DNA of 64,000 nucleotides from Clostridia bacterium. Its GTDB lineage: Bacteria; Bacillota; Clostridia; Lachnospirales; Anaerotignaceae. The position numbers and the translations under genes are program-made. The notes beneath the pieces are model-generated. The model ran no database searches. It worked only from the letters and a program-made list of their open reading frames with translations, and was not told the origin of the DNA. The stretch covers positions 1 to 64,000 of the forward strand of contig JALCQR010000002.1 of NCBI GenBank assembly GCA_022651385.1, written 5' to 3'. The first letter of the stretch is position 1. The number at the start of each line of letters is the position of its first letter. Shown one piece after another: positions 52,957 through 60,413 of this stretch.

Positions 52957-53318
52957 AAGCCTTCCTCACCTTTTGATATGTATAATACTAACTGTCCTTT
53001 TGATATACCGATATTTTCAGCCTGCACAATGATATCATCCAGTCTGTTTCTAAGCTCCTGAACAACATATTTTCTGTAAGAATCACTGTCCGATATAAAA
53101 CTCCCGCGGCCTTTTACCGTATATATAAATCCTAACCTTTCAAGTTCTGCATAAGCTTTTTGAATTGTGTTCGGATTTATTGAAAGGTCCACGGCAAGAC
53201 TTCTTACAGAAGGCATCTGACTGTCAGGTTTAAGTGCTCCTTTTGTTATAAGCACTTGGAATTTATCCACAATCTGCTCATATATCGGCCTTGCATCTTT
53301 ATAGTCGATAATTATCAT
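52953..53318 (-). CDS. GntR-family repressor, YtrA subfamily
   Basis: The 121-residue protein has the GntR winged helix (ARPIYEQIVDKFQVLITKGALKPDSQMPSVRSLAVDLSINPNTIQKAYAELERLG split across about 8-62) and the short C-terminal helix pair of YtrA-type regulators, too small to bind metabolites in the FadR manner. YtrA proteins repress their own ABC transporter operons and respond to cell-envelope antibiotics. It is the first gene of the ABC operon, coupled to the ATPase by ATGA. Repeats matching an operator cover its promoter. Confidence 0.93.
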   Translation of the reverse strand: MIIIDYKDARPIYEQIVDKFQVLITKGALKPDSQMPSVRSLAVDLSINPNTIQKAYAELERLGFIYTVKGRGSFISDSDSYRKYVVQELRNRLDDIIVQAENIGISKGQLVLYISKGEEGL

Positions 53319-53333
53319 TTTATCCCTTCTTTC

Positions 53334-53385
53334 GTACAGCTAACAGCAAATCAATCATGCTGTACTTACTGTACTATCTCAACTA
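53334..53385 (-). promoter_or_regulatory. Promoter and repeat-rich operator of the ABC operon
   Basis: CTGTAC occurs at 53360-53365 and 53369-53374, with the inverted copy GTACAG at 53334-53339. On the minus strand TTGAGA and CATGAT lie 17 bp apart exactly around the two direct copies, so a bound YtrA-like protein would sit in the promoter spacer. The repeats are seen; their role is inferred. Confidence 0.5.
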
Positions 53386-53566
53386 ACACACTTAATATAC
53401 CATATACTGTCATATATTTCAATATATATTTTATGACAAAATTATGACATATTTTGAAGATCAAGCAAAAATTGCTTATGAAGCACAGCCTGTATTTCTT
53501 GACGGAAATGAATTCCAAATATTGAAGCTAAATATTCTGTTTTTAAAGTCTTTTCTCCAAATAAAA
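53386..53566. other. Intergenic stretch with a short open frame of doubtful status
   Basis: From 53444 the plus strand is open for 72 codons, and the first 29 (starting TYFEDQAKIAYEAQPVFL) look protein-like. There is no ribosome site, however, and the frame runs through the following hairpin into the next gene's opposite strand. It may be a decayed gene end. Nothing else is visible. Confidence 0.25.
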
Positions 53567-53614
53567 AATACCTTTTTTAACAGCCTGAATTTTAAGACTA
53601 TCAAAAAAGGTATT
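53567..53614 (-). terminator. Terminator-like hairpin after the small unknown gene
   Basis: AATACCTTTTTT (53567-53578) pairs perfectly with AAAAAAGGTATT (53603-53614) across a 24-nt loop, 7 nt past the stop of the 84-residue gene; on the minus strand the second arm ends in T-rich sequence. Confidence 0.6.
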
Positions 53615-53621
53615 CAATATT

Positions 53622-53876
53622 TTAACACTTATAATCATACCACAGCCAGTCGGCATTCATAATATCCTTAGCCGTATTATAATTTCGGCCCTCAGCAAGT
53701 TCAAAATCGGTTTCAAAATCGTTATATTTCTCCCCATCTATAACGGCTGAGCCTGTAAGCGTAAAATGTTTTCCGTCACCTTCAATGAACTTGCCCTCAA
53801 GACTTACATCATCTTCCTCAAGATAAAGCTTATTTATTTCGTTTTTTATATCATTTTCCGTAAATTCGTAGCGCAT
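53622..53876 (-). CDS. Small acidic protein of unknown function
   Basis: The 84-residue protein (begins MRYEFTENDIKNEINKLY) is acidic, ends with DWLWYDYKC and has a predicted alpha-beta pattern. I do not recognise a family. AGGTGG 7 nt before the ATG at 53876 supports translation. An in-frame ATG six codons upstream overlaps that ribosome site. It is monocistronic with its own hairpin and diverges from the exonuclease gene. Confidence 0.6.
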   Translation of the reverse strand: MRYEFTENDIKNEINKLYLEEDDVSLEGKFIEGDGKHFTLTGSAVIDGEKYNDFETDFELAEGRNYNTAKDIMNADWLWYDYKC

Positions 53877-53998
53877 GCAATTTCCACCTTTCATTTTATA
53901 TAACTACTATACCATATTTTTTCATATAAAAAACACTATTTCTTTTTACACCGCTGTATTTTAATGATATACTATTAATTATGGAAACGGAGGCAAAT

Positions 53999-54757
53999 AT
54001 GGATCATATAGTACTTGACTTGGAATTTAATCAGTCTTTTGATTTTAAAAAAAGGGCTCAAGGCAAAACAATAAAGGAATGTCCCTTTGAAATAATACAG
54101 ATAGGTGCAGTTAAGCTAAACAGCAAACTTGAGATAACTGAGCGTTTTTCTTTTCTAATAAAACCTCAAATATATAAAAAAATTCATCCGATTGTTGAGA
54201 GAATAACAGGAATTTCAAATGATACTATAAAAGACCGTCCTTATTTTATGGATGGCTTTGATGAGTTTTGCAAATTTATGGGTTCCACTGATTGTATTCT
54301 TTATACATGGGGAATTGATGATATACGTTCTTTGTTTAGGAATATACTGTATTTTAAGTGTGACCTTGATAAAATAACTAACAAGTATATAAATATCCAG
54401 CCTACAGCCGCTAAGCTTCTTTGTGCAACAACTGGAGGTACAATCGGACTTAAAACAGCAGCGGAACAATTTGATATAAAATGCGACCTTAAATTCCATG
54501 ATGCTTTAAATGATGCATATTATACAGCTCTTATAATGAAAAAGATATTTGAAGTACTTCCCGAGCCTTCGGTTTTTGTAAAAAGTGACATAGCTCCAAA
54601 AATAAAAGAGCATATTAAAATAGATTCCAAAGGACTTATAGCTTTTTTTGAAAAATCTCTTGAAAGAAAGCTCACATCTGAAGAGATAGCGATTATTCTT
54701 ACATCTTACAAATTTGGCAGAAACAGAAAATACGACAAGGTTTCGGCAAAAAAATAA
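53999..54757 (+). CDS. DEDDh-type 3'-5' exonuclease (RNase T/PolC-epsilon family)
   Basis: The 252-residue protein has the exonuclease motifs VLDLEFNQ (Exo I, residues about 5-12), a mid-domain TWGIDDIRS (Exo II) and FHDALNDAYYTAL (Exo III with His and Asp), i.e. the DEDDh catalytic set. A C-terminal extension of about 60 residues ends in a basic segment. Firmicute relatives of KapD/EriI type act on RNA; the substrate here is unknown. ATG at 53999 follows AACGGAGGCAAAT. Confidence 0.87.
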   Translation: MDHIVLDLEFNQSFDFKKRAQGKTIKECPFEIIQIGAVKLNSKLEITERFSFLIKPQIYKKIHPIVERITGISNDTIKDRPYFMDGFDEFCKFMGSTDCILYTWGIDDIRSLFRNILYFKCDLDKITNKYINIQPTAAKLLCATTGGTIGLKTAAEQFDIKCDLKFHDALNDAYYTALIMKKIFEVLPEPSVFVKSDIAPKIKEHIKIDSKGLIAFFEKSLERKLTSEEIAIILTSYKFGRNRKYDKVSAKK

Positions 54758-54767
54758 AAAGAAAAAG

Positions 54768-54800
54768 CAGCCCTAATGTAGCTAAAGGGGCTGTTTTTTT
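54768..54800 (+). terminator. Intrinsic terminator of the exonuclease gene
   Basis: CAGCCC (54768-54773) pairs with GGGCTG (54788-54793), followed by TTTTTTT, 10 nt after the stop codon. Confidence 0.8.
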
Positions 54801-54910
54801 GTTATATTTTTATATTTTTTTGTTTCAAAAAACAATGTATCTTGTTTGTTACTATAATTATTTTGTTACTTGTGTTGCTGTATGTTACTTCATTTTTATG
54901 CAAAATATTA

Positions 54911-55540
54911 TTATTTCAATATGTCAACAACTTTTGCATATACCCTGTCACAGGCATCAGCTCCGTCGTTTACAAGTTTGTTTATTCTGTCTCTTGTTTC
55001 ATTTACAAATTTTTCATCTTTAATCGAATTGAGATTTACATCCACGTTAAGTTTTGCGCTGTAAATAGCGGCTTTGAGGAACTGAACACCGCATCCAACA
55101 TCGCTTATTATAATTTTTGTGGATATATCGACAAGTTCTTCCTGAAGCATTATAGCTTCATAAATATATTCAACCATTTTTATAGGTCCTGAAGCAGCAA
55201 CTATAAGGCATTTTTGAAGTACCTTTTCCTTTTCAGCCTGCTGCTCAGGTGTATCCTTAGGCATACCATACGCTTTTGAAAGCGGCTTAAAATTTTCGGC
55301 GTCTTCGTCAATAAGAGCAAGAAGCTTTTTGTAAAGTTCACAGCTTTTATCGATTATTTCCTGGTGCTTAGCTTCCATACCAAGAAATTTTTTCTTGCCT
55401 ATAGAGTAGTTTCCAACCATTGAACCCAAGGCCGAACCAAGAGCGCCCACAAGAGCTGCAACTCCTCCTCCGCCCGGTACAGGTTCTTTTGAAGCAAGTT
55501 TTGCAACAAATTCTTCACATGTAACTGTGCTTAATTTCAT
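54911..55540 (-). CDS. fchA: Methenyltetrahydrofolate cyclohydrolase (FchA/FTCD family)
   Basis: The 209-residue all-helical protein belongs to the formimidoyltetrahydrofolate cyclodeaminase family (PF04961). Stand-alone members in acetogens and clostridia act as methenyl-THF cyclohydrolase. EPVPGGGGVAALVGALGSAL (glycine-rich folate loop) and NVDVNLNSIKDEKF are typical. ATG at 55540 lies 7 nt from AAGGAG; an ATG two codons earlier is only 1 nt from it. It closes the panB-fhs-folD-folT-fchA unit. FolD also has cyclohydrolase activity, so the function is duplicated. No terminator is obvious downstream. Confidence 0.88.
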   Translation of the reverse strand: MKLSTVTCEEFVAKLASKEPVPGGGGVAALVGALGSALGSMVGNYSIGKKKFLGMEAKHQEIIDKSCELYKKLLALIDEDAENFKPLSKAYGMPKDTPEQQAEKEKVLQKCLIVAASGPIKMVEYIYEAIMLQEELVDISTKIIISDVGCGVQFLKAAIYSAKLNVDVNLNSIKDEKFVNETRDRINKLVNDGADACDRVYAKVVDILK

Positions 55541-55553
55541 TTTCATGCTCCTT

Positions 55554-56102
55554 TTATTTCTCAAATAATCCTGTTTTTAATTTAACTGTCTCAACAGTCT
55601 TGCATACAAGACAAAGAAGCGCAACATTTATAGGAAACATTGCAATATTTTTTATTATTCTTACCATAGTAAAAAGCTGTGTGCCATACATCATATTAAG
55701 CCAAATAGGTGTAAGGATAAAATTAATTATAACTGTTTCTGTAAGAGATGCCGCTATAATTCTTTTAAGAGTTATTTTCTTTTTGTATAAAAACAGCCCG
55801 AAAATAAATCCAGAAAGGAAACGGCTTAATGTAAATCCAATAAAGAAAGGTCCGTTAGGCTTTACAAAATATCCTATAACATCTGCAATCATACCCACAA
55901 TTCCTCCCATTACAGGACCATACAGCATTCCTGCAACAGCAAGAGCCAAAAATCCAAATGAAATCTCGAGTATGTTGCTTACAACTATTCTGACAAATGC
56001 TAATATTACGCCAAGTGCAGTAAGCATTGCTCCGCCTGTCATTGATTTAACATTTCTAATCTCGGCAGAAGACTCTCTTATACCAGTTATTATGTTGTTC
56101 AT
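55554..56102 (-). CDS. folT: ECF transporter S component, folate family (FolT-like)
   Basis: The 182-residue integral membrane protein has six predicted helices and the S-component features FGFLALAVAGMLYGPVMGGIVGMIADVIGYFV and FTLSRFLSGFIFGLFLYKKK (shown in part across residues 50-120). The folate-type ECF family fits both sequence pattern and context: it lies between folD and fchA. The shared ECF energising module (EcfA-A'-T) is not in the window. ATG at 56102 has AGGAGGCAATATA upstream; the open frame extends 40 codons further, but that region contains the leader hairpin. Confidence 0.82.
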   Translation of the reverse strand: MNNIITGIRESSAEIRNVKSMTGGAMLTALGVILAFVRIVVSNILEISFGFLALAVAGMLYGPVMGGIVGMIADVIGYFVKPNGPFFIGFTLSRFLSGFIFGLFLYKKKITLKRIIAASLTETVIINFILTPIWLNMMYGTQLFTMVRIIKNIAMFPINVALLCLVCKTVETVKLKTGLFEK

Positions 56103-56220
56103 TATATTGCCTCCTAATTTGTCTTTAATTGTTTTTCGCCAACTTAAATACAAATGTCCATTAAGGATAAGGACTACGCAATATACTATTGTGGACCTTA
56201 CAGGCATACTCACTGCAACC

Positions 56221-56252
56221 ACTTTAGCTGTTTGTCCGTCAACAGTTAAAGT
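56221..56252 (-). promoter_or_regulatory. Leader hairpin before folT
   Basis: ACTTTAACTGTT and AAACAGCTAAAGT (minus strand) form a 12-bp stem with one mismatch around GACGGAC. There is no T-run after it. The 350-bp region 56103-56452 therefore holds this hairpin and one short ORF. I looked for the tetrahydrofolate riboswitch consensus and did not find it. Confidence 0.4.
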
Positions 56253-56257
56253 TCAAG

Positions 56258-56365
56258 TCACTCAGGTTCTTGTTGTGTCTTAGGGTCTAAAGACGAAAAG
56301 GCCGGATTTTGAACTACCGGAACACTTCCCTCCTCAAGTGCAAGCAATATCTTGGTTTTTCCCAC
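56258..56365 (-). CDS. Possible 35-codon small protein gene between folD and folT
   Basis: A GTG at 56365 with GGTGGAGG 5 nt upstream opens 35 codons beginning GKTKILLALEEGSVPVV and ending DPKTQQEPE before TGA. The composition (hydrophobic start, acidic and Pro/Gln end) looks protein-like. It lies inside the one-carbon operon. No family recognised; it may be a truncated remnant or chance. Confidence 0.3.
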   Translation of the reverse strand: MGKTKILLALEEGSVPVVQNPAFSSLDPKTQQEPE

Positions 56366-56452
56366 TATATCCTCCACCAAATAATATATAATTATGATGC
56401 GCTTTACTTCAAATTTCACAGCATTTGTATTTCTATTTTTTAATTAACGTTT

Positions 56453-57310
56453 TTATGCAATACCATTTATCTGTTTGCATGCTTTTACAACATGTTTAGC
56501 AAGAACCGATGTTGTAACCGAGCCTACACCTGCCGGCACAGGAGTTATCATTGATGCTTTTTCAACGCATTCATTAAAAGCTACGTCTCCGCAGAGTTTG
56601 CCCTCAGAGTTTACATTAATGCCTACATCAATTACAACCGCTCCGTCTTTTATAAAGTTGCCTTTTACCATTTCTGCACGTCCTACGGCAGCAACCACTA
56701 CATCATTCTGACGGCATACGGCAGGAAGGTCGCTTGTACGGCTGTGGCAGATTGTAACAGTTGCGTTTTTGCCTAAAAGAAGCATTGCAAGAGGTTTTCC
56801 CACAACCATGCTTCTGCCTACAACAGCTACGTTTTTGCCCTTTAAATCAACGCCGTAGTAATCAAGTATTTCAACACATGCCTGAGGTGTGCATGGCGGA
56901 TAGCCTGTCTTATCACCTTCAAAAATCTTTTCAGCATTAAGCGGATTCATGCAGTCGATATCCTTAACAGGGTCCACTATAAATTTAATTTCTTCCATAT
57001 CAAGCTGTTTTGGAAGCGGTCTGAAAAGAAGTATGCCGTGAACGGAAGCGTCGTCGTTTACGGCTTTAAGTGCCTTAACAAAGTCAGTTTGGCAAATATC
57101 GGCAGGAAGCTCAAGAACTTCAGCTGCTATTCCGCATTTTTCCATTCTTTTAAGAGCTCCTCTTTCATATGAAAGGTCGTCTTCTCTTGCGCCTACTCTG
57201 ACAATTTTAAGTGTTGGCTCAATTCCCTTTGCTTTTAAACTTTCAACATCAGTTTTAAGTGTTTCGGTTATCGCGTCAGCAACCGGCTTGCCTTTAATAA
57301 TTTCACCCAT
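56453..57310 (-). CDS. folD: Bifunctional methylene-THF dehydrogenase/methenyl-THF cyclohydrolase
   Basis: FolD interconverts methylene-, methenyl- and 10-formyl-THF with NADP. The 285-residue protein has the expected YERGALKRMEKCGI region with its catalytic tyrosine but a shifted lysine context, DPVKDIDCMNPLN, PCTPQACVEIL, GRSMVVGKPLAMLLL (Rossmann loop) and VIDVGINVN. The typical YxxxK lysine appears as Y-ERGALK, so cyclohydrolase activity may differ; this would fit a separate FchA downstream. ATG at 57310 follows AAGGAGAATAAAA. It lies 77 bp after fhs. Confidence 0.9.
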   Translation of the reverse strand: MGEIIKGKPVADAITETLKTDVESLKAKGIEPTLKIVRVGAREDDLSYERGALKRMEKCGIAAEVLELPADICQTDFVKALKAVNDDASVHGILLFRPLPKQLDMEEIKFIVDPVKDIDCMNPLNAEKIFEGDKTGYPPCTPQACVEILDYYGVDLKGKNVAVVGRSMVVGKPLAMLLLGKNATVTICHSRTSDLPAVCRQNDVVVAAVGRAEMVKGNFIKDGAVVIDVGINVNSEGKLCGDVAFNECVEKASMITPVPAGVGSVTTSVLAKHVVKACKQINGIA

Positions 57311-57338
57311 TTTTATTCTCCTTATAGTATTATTACTA

Positions 57339-57364
57339 CAGCGAAGCAAAAAAGCGCTTCGCTG
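57339..57364 (-). promoter_or_regulatory. Intercistronic hairpin between fhs and folD
   Basis: CAGCGAAGC and GCTTCGCTG form a perfect 9-bp stem around 8 nt. No T-run follows on the minus strand, so it more likely affects mRNA stability or gene dosage within the operon than termination. Confidence 0.45.
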
Positions 57365-57387
57365 AGTACAAATTCATGCAACTTTAA

Positions 57388-59073
57388 TTAGAATAAACCT
57401 GAAATCTTGCCGTTTACATCAACATCAATCTTTTCAGCGGCTGGAACCTTTGGAAGTCCAGGCATCTTCATTATTGTACCTGTAAGAGCAACAATAAATC
57501 CGGCGCCTGCTGAAACTGTAAGGTCTCTTATTGTAATTCTGAATCCTGTAGGTCTGCCGAGCTTTGTCTGGTCATCTGTAAGTGAGTATTGGTTCTTTGC
57601 CATACAAATCGGAAGATTGCCAAAACCAAGTTTTTCAAGTTCCTTGATTATCTTATTTGCGGCAGGAGTATAATCTACGCCGTCAGCACCATAAACCTTA
57701 GTGCAGATAGCTTCAATCTTTTCCTTAATTGAAAGGTTTGTATCATAAACATAAGTATGCTCACCTTTGTTGTTTTCAACAAGGTTGAGTACTTCTTTAG
57801 CAAGCTCAATACCGCCTTCGCTGCCCTTAGCCCAAACTTCTGAAAGAGCAACATTTACACCAAGTTCGTTGCACTTTTTCTCAACAAGGTCAAGCTCTGC
57901 CTTTGTATCTGTTGGGAATGCGTTGATTGCGACAACAGCAGGAAGTCCATAAACCTTTGTAACATTTTCAACATGTTTAAGAAGGTTAGGAATACCTTTT
58001 TCAAGAGCAGCAAGGTTTTCATTGTTAAGTTCTGCCTTTGGAACACCGCCGTTATATTTAAGTGCTCTTACTGTAGCAACAATAACAGCTGCCTTTGGTT
58101 TAAGACCTGTCTGGCGGCACTTGATATCAATGAATTTTTCAGCACCAAGGTCAGCACCGAAACCAGCCTCTGTTATAACATAATCTGCAATCTTTGAAGC
58201 CATCTTAGTAGCTATAACGCTGTTGCAGCCATGAGCAATATTTGCGAAAGGACCGCCGTGGATAAATGTAGGTGTGCCTTCAAGGGTCTGAACAAGGTTT
58301 GGCTTAAGGGCATCTTTAAGAAGAGCAGCCATAGCTCCCTGAGCCTTAATATCTCCGCATGTTACAGGCTCGCCTTTTCTGTTGTAAGCTACAACCATCT
58401 TAGCAAGTCTTTCTTTTAAATCAATTATGTCGTTTGAAAGGCAGAATACAGCCATAATTTCAGAAGCAACTGTAATATCAAAGCCATCCTGACGAGGAAC
58501 ACCGTCAACTTTTGCACCAAGACCATCGACAATGTTTCTGAGCTGTCTGTCGTTCATATCAACTGCTCTTCTCCAAACGATTCTCTTAAGGTCTATGTCA
58601 AGAGCATTGCCCTGATGAATATGGTTATCAAGCATTGCTGCAAGAAGGTTGTTTGCTGCTCCGATGGCATGGAAATCACCTGTAAAGTGAAGGTTTATGT
58701 CTTCCATAGGAACTACCTGTGAATATCCGCCGCCTGCTGCACCGCCTTTTATACCAAAGACAGGTCCAAGTGAAGGCTCTCTTAAAGCAATCATTGTCTT
58801 TTTGCCCAATTTATTAAGTGCATCTCCAAGACCGATTGTTGTTGTTGTTTTTCCTTCTCCGGCTGGCGTCGGGTTGATAGCTGTTACAAGGATAAGCTTT
58901 GCATCTTCATTATCTTTAAGCTCGTTCTGCAAATATCTGTAGTCGATTTTAGCCTTATATTTGCCATAGTTCTCTACATATTTGTCAGGAATACCAACTT
59001 TATCAGCTATGTTGTTGATAACCTGCATCTCAGCTTTCTGAGCAATTTCAATGTCTGTTAAAAATTCTGCCAT
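57388..59073 (-). CDS. fhs: Formate-tetrahydrofolate ligase
   Basis: Fhs activates formate to 10-formyl-THF with ATP and, in purine- and amino-acid-fermenting clostridia, runs in reverse to make ATP. The 561-residue protein has the P-loop [18 protein letters not shown] (about 68-85), [38 protein letters not shown] and a C-terminal [23 protein letters not shown] precedes the ATG. It lies 63 bp after panB and upstream of folD, in the sigma-54-controlled unit. Confidence 0.96.
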   Translation of the reverse strand: MAEFLTDIEIAQKAEMQVINNIADKVGIPDKYVENYGKYKAKIDYRYLQNELKDNEDAKLILVTAINPTPAGEGKTTTTIGLGDALNKLGKKTMIALREPSLGPVFGIKGGAAGGGYSQVVPMEDINLHFTGDFHAIGAANNLLAAMLDNHIHQGNALDIDLKRIVWRRAVDMNDRQLRNIVDGLGAKVDGVPRQDGFDITVASEIMAVFCLSNDIIDLKERLAKMVVAYNRKGEPVTCGDIKAQGAMAALLKDALKPNLVQTLEGTPTFIHGGPFANIAHGCNSVIATKMASKIADYVITEAGFGADLGAEKFIDIKCRQTGLKPKAAVIVATVRALKYNGGVPKAELNNENLAALEKGIPNLLKHVENVTKVYGLPAVVAINAFPTDTKAELDLVEKKCNELGVNVALSEVWAKGSEGGIELAKEVLNLVENNKGEHTYVYDTNLSIKEKIEAICTKVYGADGVDYTPAANKIIKELEKLGFGNLPICMAKNQYSLTDDQTKLGRPTGFRITIRDLTVSAGAGFIVALTGTIMKMPGLPKVPAAEKIDVDVNGKISGLF

Positions 59074-59136
59074 TTTTAATCCTCCTAAATATTTTATCTC
59101 ACTTTATTTCAAAAACGCCTATAGGCGTAATTTGAC

Positions 59137-59967
59137 TTATTTAAGATTTTCAATGCCTTCTATCTTAGCATTGTACTGAGTAGCTTCGTTAGGGAAAGTA
59201 CGAGCATTTGATTCCTTAACATATTCGTTGTAAGCACCAATGATAGTAGTATGCAAATCCGCAAATTTCTTTACGAATTTCGGAACCCATTCATTCATGC
59301 CCAGCATATCCTGAGCAACAAGAACCTGCATATCACAGCTTGCGCCGGCGCCTATGCCCATAGTAGGAATTGTAAGTTTTTCCGAAATAGCTTTTGCAAG
59401 CATTGCAGGAATACCTTCCAAAACAACCATAAAAGCTCCAGCTTCCTGAACAGCTCTTGCGGAGTCAAGCAGTTCCTGTGCAGCCTGTAAGCTCTTGCCC
59501 TGAACCTTAAATCCGCCCATCATAGCAGCAGACTGAGGTGTAAGACCAATATGCGCACATACTGGTATACCTGCTTTAACAATTGCTTTAATAACAGGAG
59601 CAAAGTCTGTGCCGCCCTCAAGTTTAATGCAATCACATCCGCCTTCCGCAAAAAGCCTGCTTGCGTTTCTTATAGCATCTTCAACAGAAACGTTGTATGA
59701 GCCAAAAGGCATATCTCCAATTACAAATGTGTTCGGAGCGCCTTTTACAACATGTTTTGTATGATAAATCATGTCTTCAAGTGTAACTCCAACTGTTCCG
59801 TTGTAACCAAGCATTGTCATGCCGAGTGAGTCGCCGACAAGTATCATGTCTATATCGCTTTCATCGACAAGTTTGGCGTTTGTGTAGTCATAACAAGTAA
59901 TCATTGTTGCAACTTTGTCTCCGCCTTTTAAGGCCATGATTCCAGGTACTGTAATTTTCTTTTTCAT
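59137..59967 (-). CDS. panB: 3-Methyl-2-oxobutanoate hydroxymethyltransferase (PanB)
   Basis: PanB adds a hydroxymethyl group from methylene-THF to 2-ketoisovalerate to give ketopantoate, and the reaction is reversible. The 276-residue TIM barrel shows MITCYDYTNAKLVDE, LVGDSLGMTMLGY (Mg-binding aspartate), MPFGSYN, KLEGG, CAHIGLTPQS, and TMGIGAGASCDMQVLVAQDMLG, all conserved. GGGGAGGAACTAAATA precedes the ATG. It is the first gene of the unit with fhs, folD, folT and fchA, enzymes that make or consume its one-carbon partner. panC and panD are absent. A sigma-54 promoter lies about 64-79 bp upstream. Confidence 0.95.
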   Translation of the reverse strand: MKKKITVPGIMALKGGDKVATMITCYDYTNAKLVDESDIDMILVGDSLGMTMLGYNGTVGVTLEDMIYHTKHVVKGAPNTFVIGDMPFGSYNVSVEDAIRNASRLFAEGGCDCIKLEGGTDFAPVIKAIVKAGIPVCAHIGLTPQSAAMMGGFKVQGKSLQAAQELLDSARAVQEAGAFMVVLEGIPAMLAKAISEKLTIPTMGIGAGASCDMQVLVAQDMLGMNEWVPKFVKKFADLHTTIIGAYNEYVKESNARTFPNEATQYNAKIEGIENLK

Positions 59968-60030
59968 TATTTAGTTCCTCCCCAAAAATAAATATGATGT
60001 TTTAAATGCTTACCCTGTTATATTTATAGT

Positions 60031-60046
60031 AGCAAACAGTGTGCCA
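60031..60046 (-). promoter_or_regulatory. Sigma-54 (-24/-12) promoter of panB-fhs-folD-folT-fchA
   Basis: The minus strand reads TTGGCACACTGTTTGCT. It has the -24 box TGGCAC (60046-60041), 5 bp, then the -12 box TTGCT (60035-60031), and the invariant GG and GC are 10 bp apart, as in the family consensus. Transcription would start near 60020, about 53 nt before the panB start codon. The match is seen directly; use in the cell is inferred. Confidence 0.8.
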
Positions 60047-60239
60047 AAAATAAAGTATTTAATCAAAAACAATCGAAACTTGTAAAAAAACAAAGTGGAA
60101 TGTTATATAGTACCAAAAATAGTGTAACCAAATCAAAGTAAAATATTAAAAATTACCATTAAATATATGAACTGTATCCGGCAATATCGTTTAAAAACTC
60201 TGATGCTAAAATAAGATTGTTTTAAATTGTCCATTGTCT

Positions 60240-60267
60240 ATTGTGTTTAAACATATTTAAACACAAT
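60240..60267. promoter_or_regulatory. 12-4-12 perfect inverted repeat, probable enhancer site for a sigma-54 activator
   Basis: ATTGTGTTTAAA (60240-60251), CATA, and TTTAAACACAAT (60256-60267) form a perfect dyad about 195 bp upstream of the -24 box, the usual position and form of an upstream activator sequence. A degenerate half-site ATTGT-TTTAAA is at 60216-60226. The rest of the 446-bp region 59968-60413 is very AT-rich, with no gene and the terminator of the preceding operon at its right end. Confidence 0.6.
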
Positions 60268-60338
60268 AATATATTTCAATTGTTTTTAATAATATGATAA
60301 ATTATTTTTTATTATTATTTTATTTTTTTTAAAAAATA

Positions 60339-60388
60339 AAAACCCAATATCTTCAAGTATTTCTATGTATTGAAAATATTTGGGTTTT
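60339..60388 (-). terminator. Terminator of the acid-sugar operon
   Basis: AAAACCCA (60339-60346) pairs with TGGGTTTT (60381-60388), extended by ATAT-TTCAA pairing with one bulge. On the minus strand it is followed by TATTTTTT, 25 nt past the kinase stop. Confidence 0.75.
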
Positions 60389-60413
60389 TTATGTTTTATA
60401 TTTTATTTGTTTT

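Noticed and set aside
53444-53662. 72-codon plus-strand open frame
   Set aside because: It has no ribosome site, runs through a perfect hairpin and into the opposite strand of another gene. It is kept only as an intergenic remark.
56103-56452. Tetrahydrofolate riboswitch upstream of folT
   Set aside because: The context suggested one, but the conserved THF-riboswitch segments are not present. Only a simple hairpin and a short ORF are seen.
60268-60338. Possible replication or recombination signal in the A/T-only stretch
   Set aside because: The stretch is low-complexity, with no repeated boxes such as DnaA sites. It fits a flexible spacer and terminator region.
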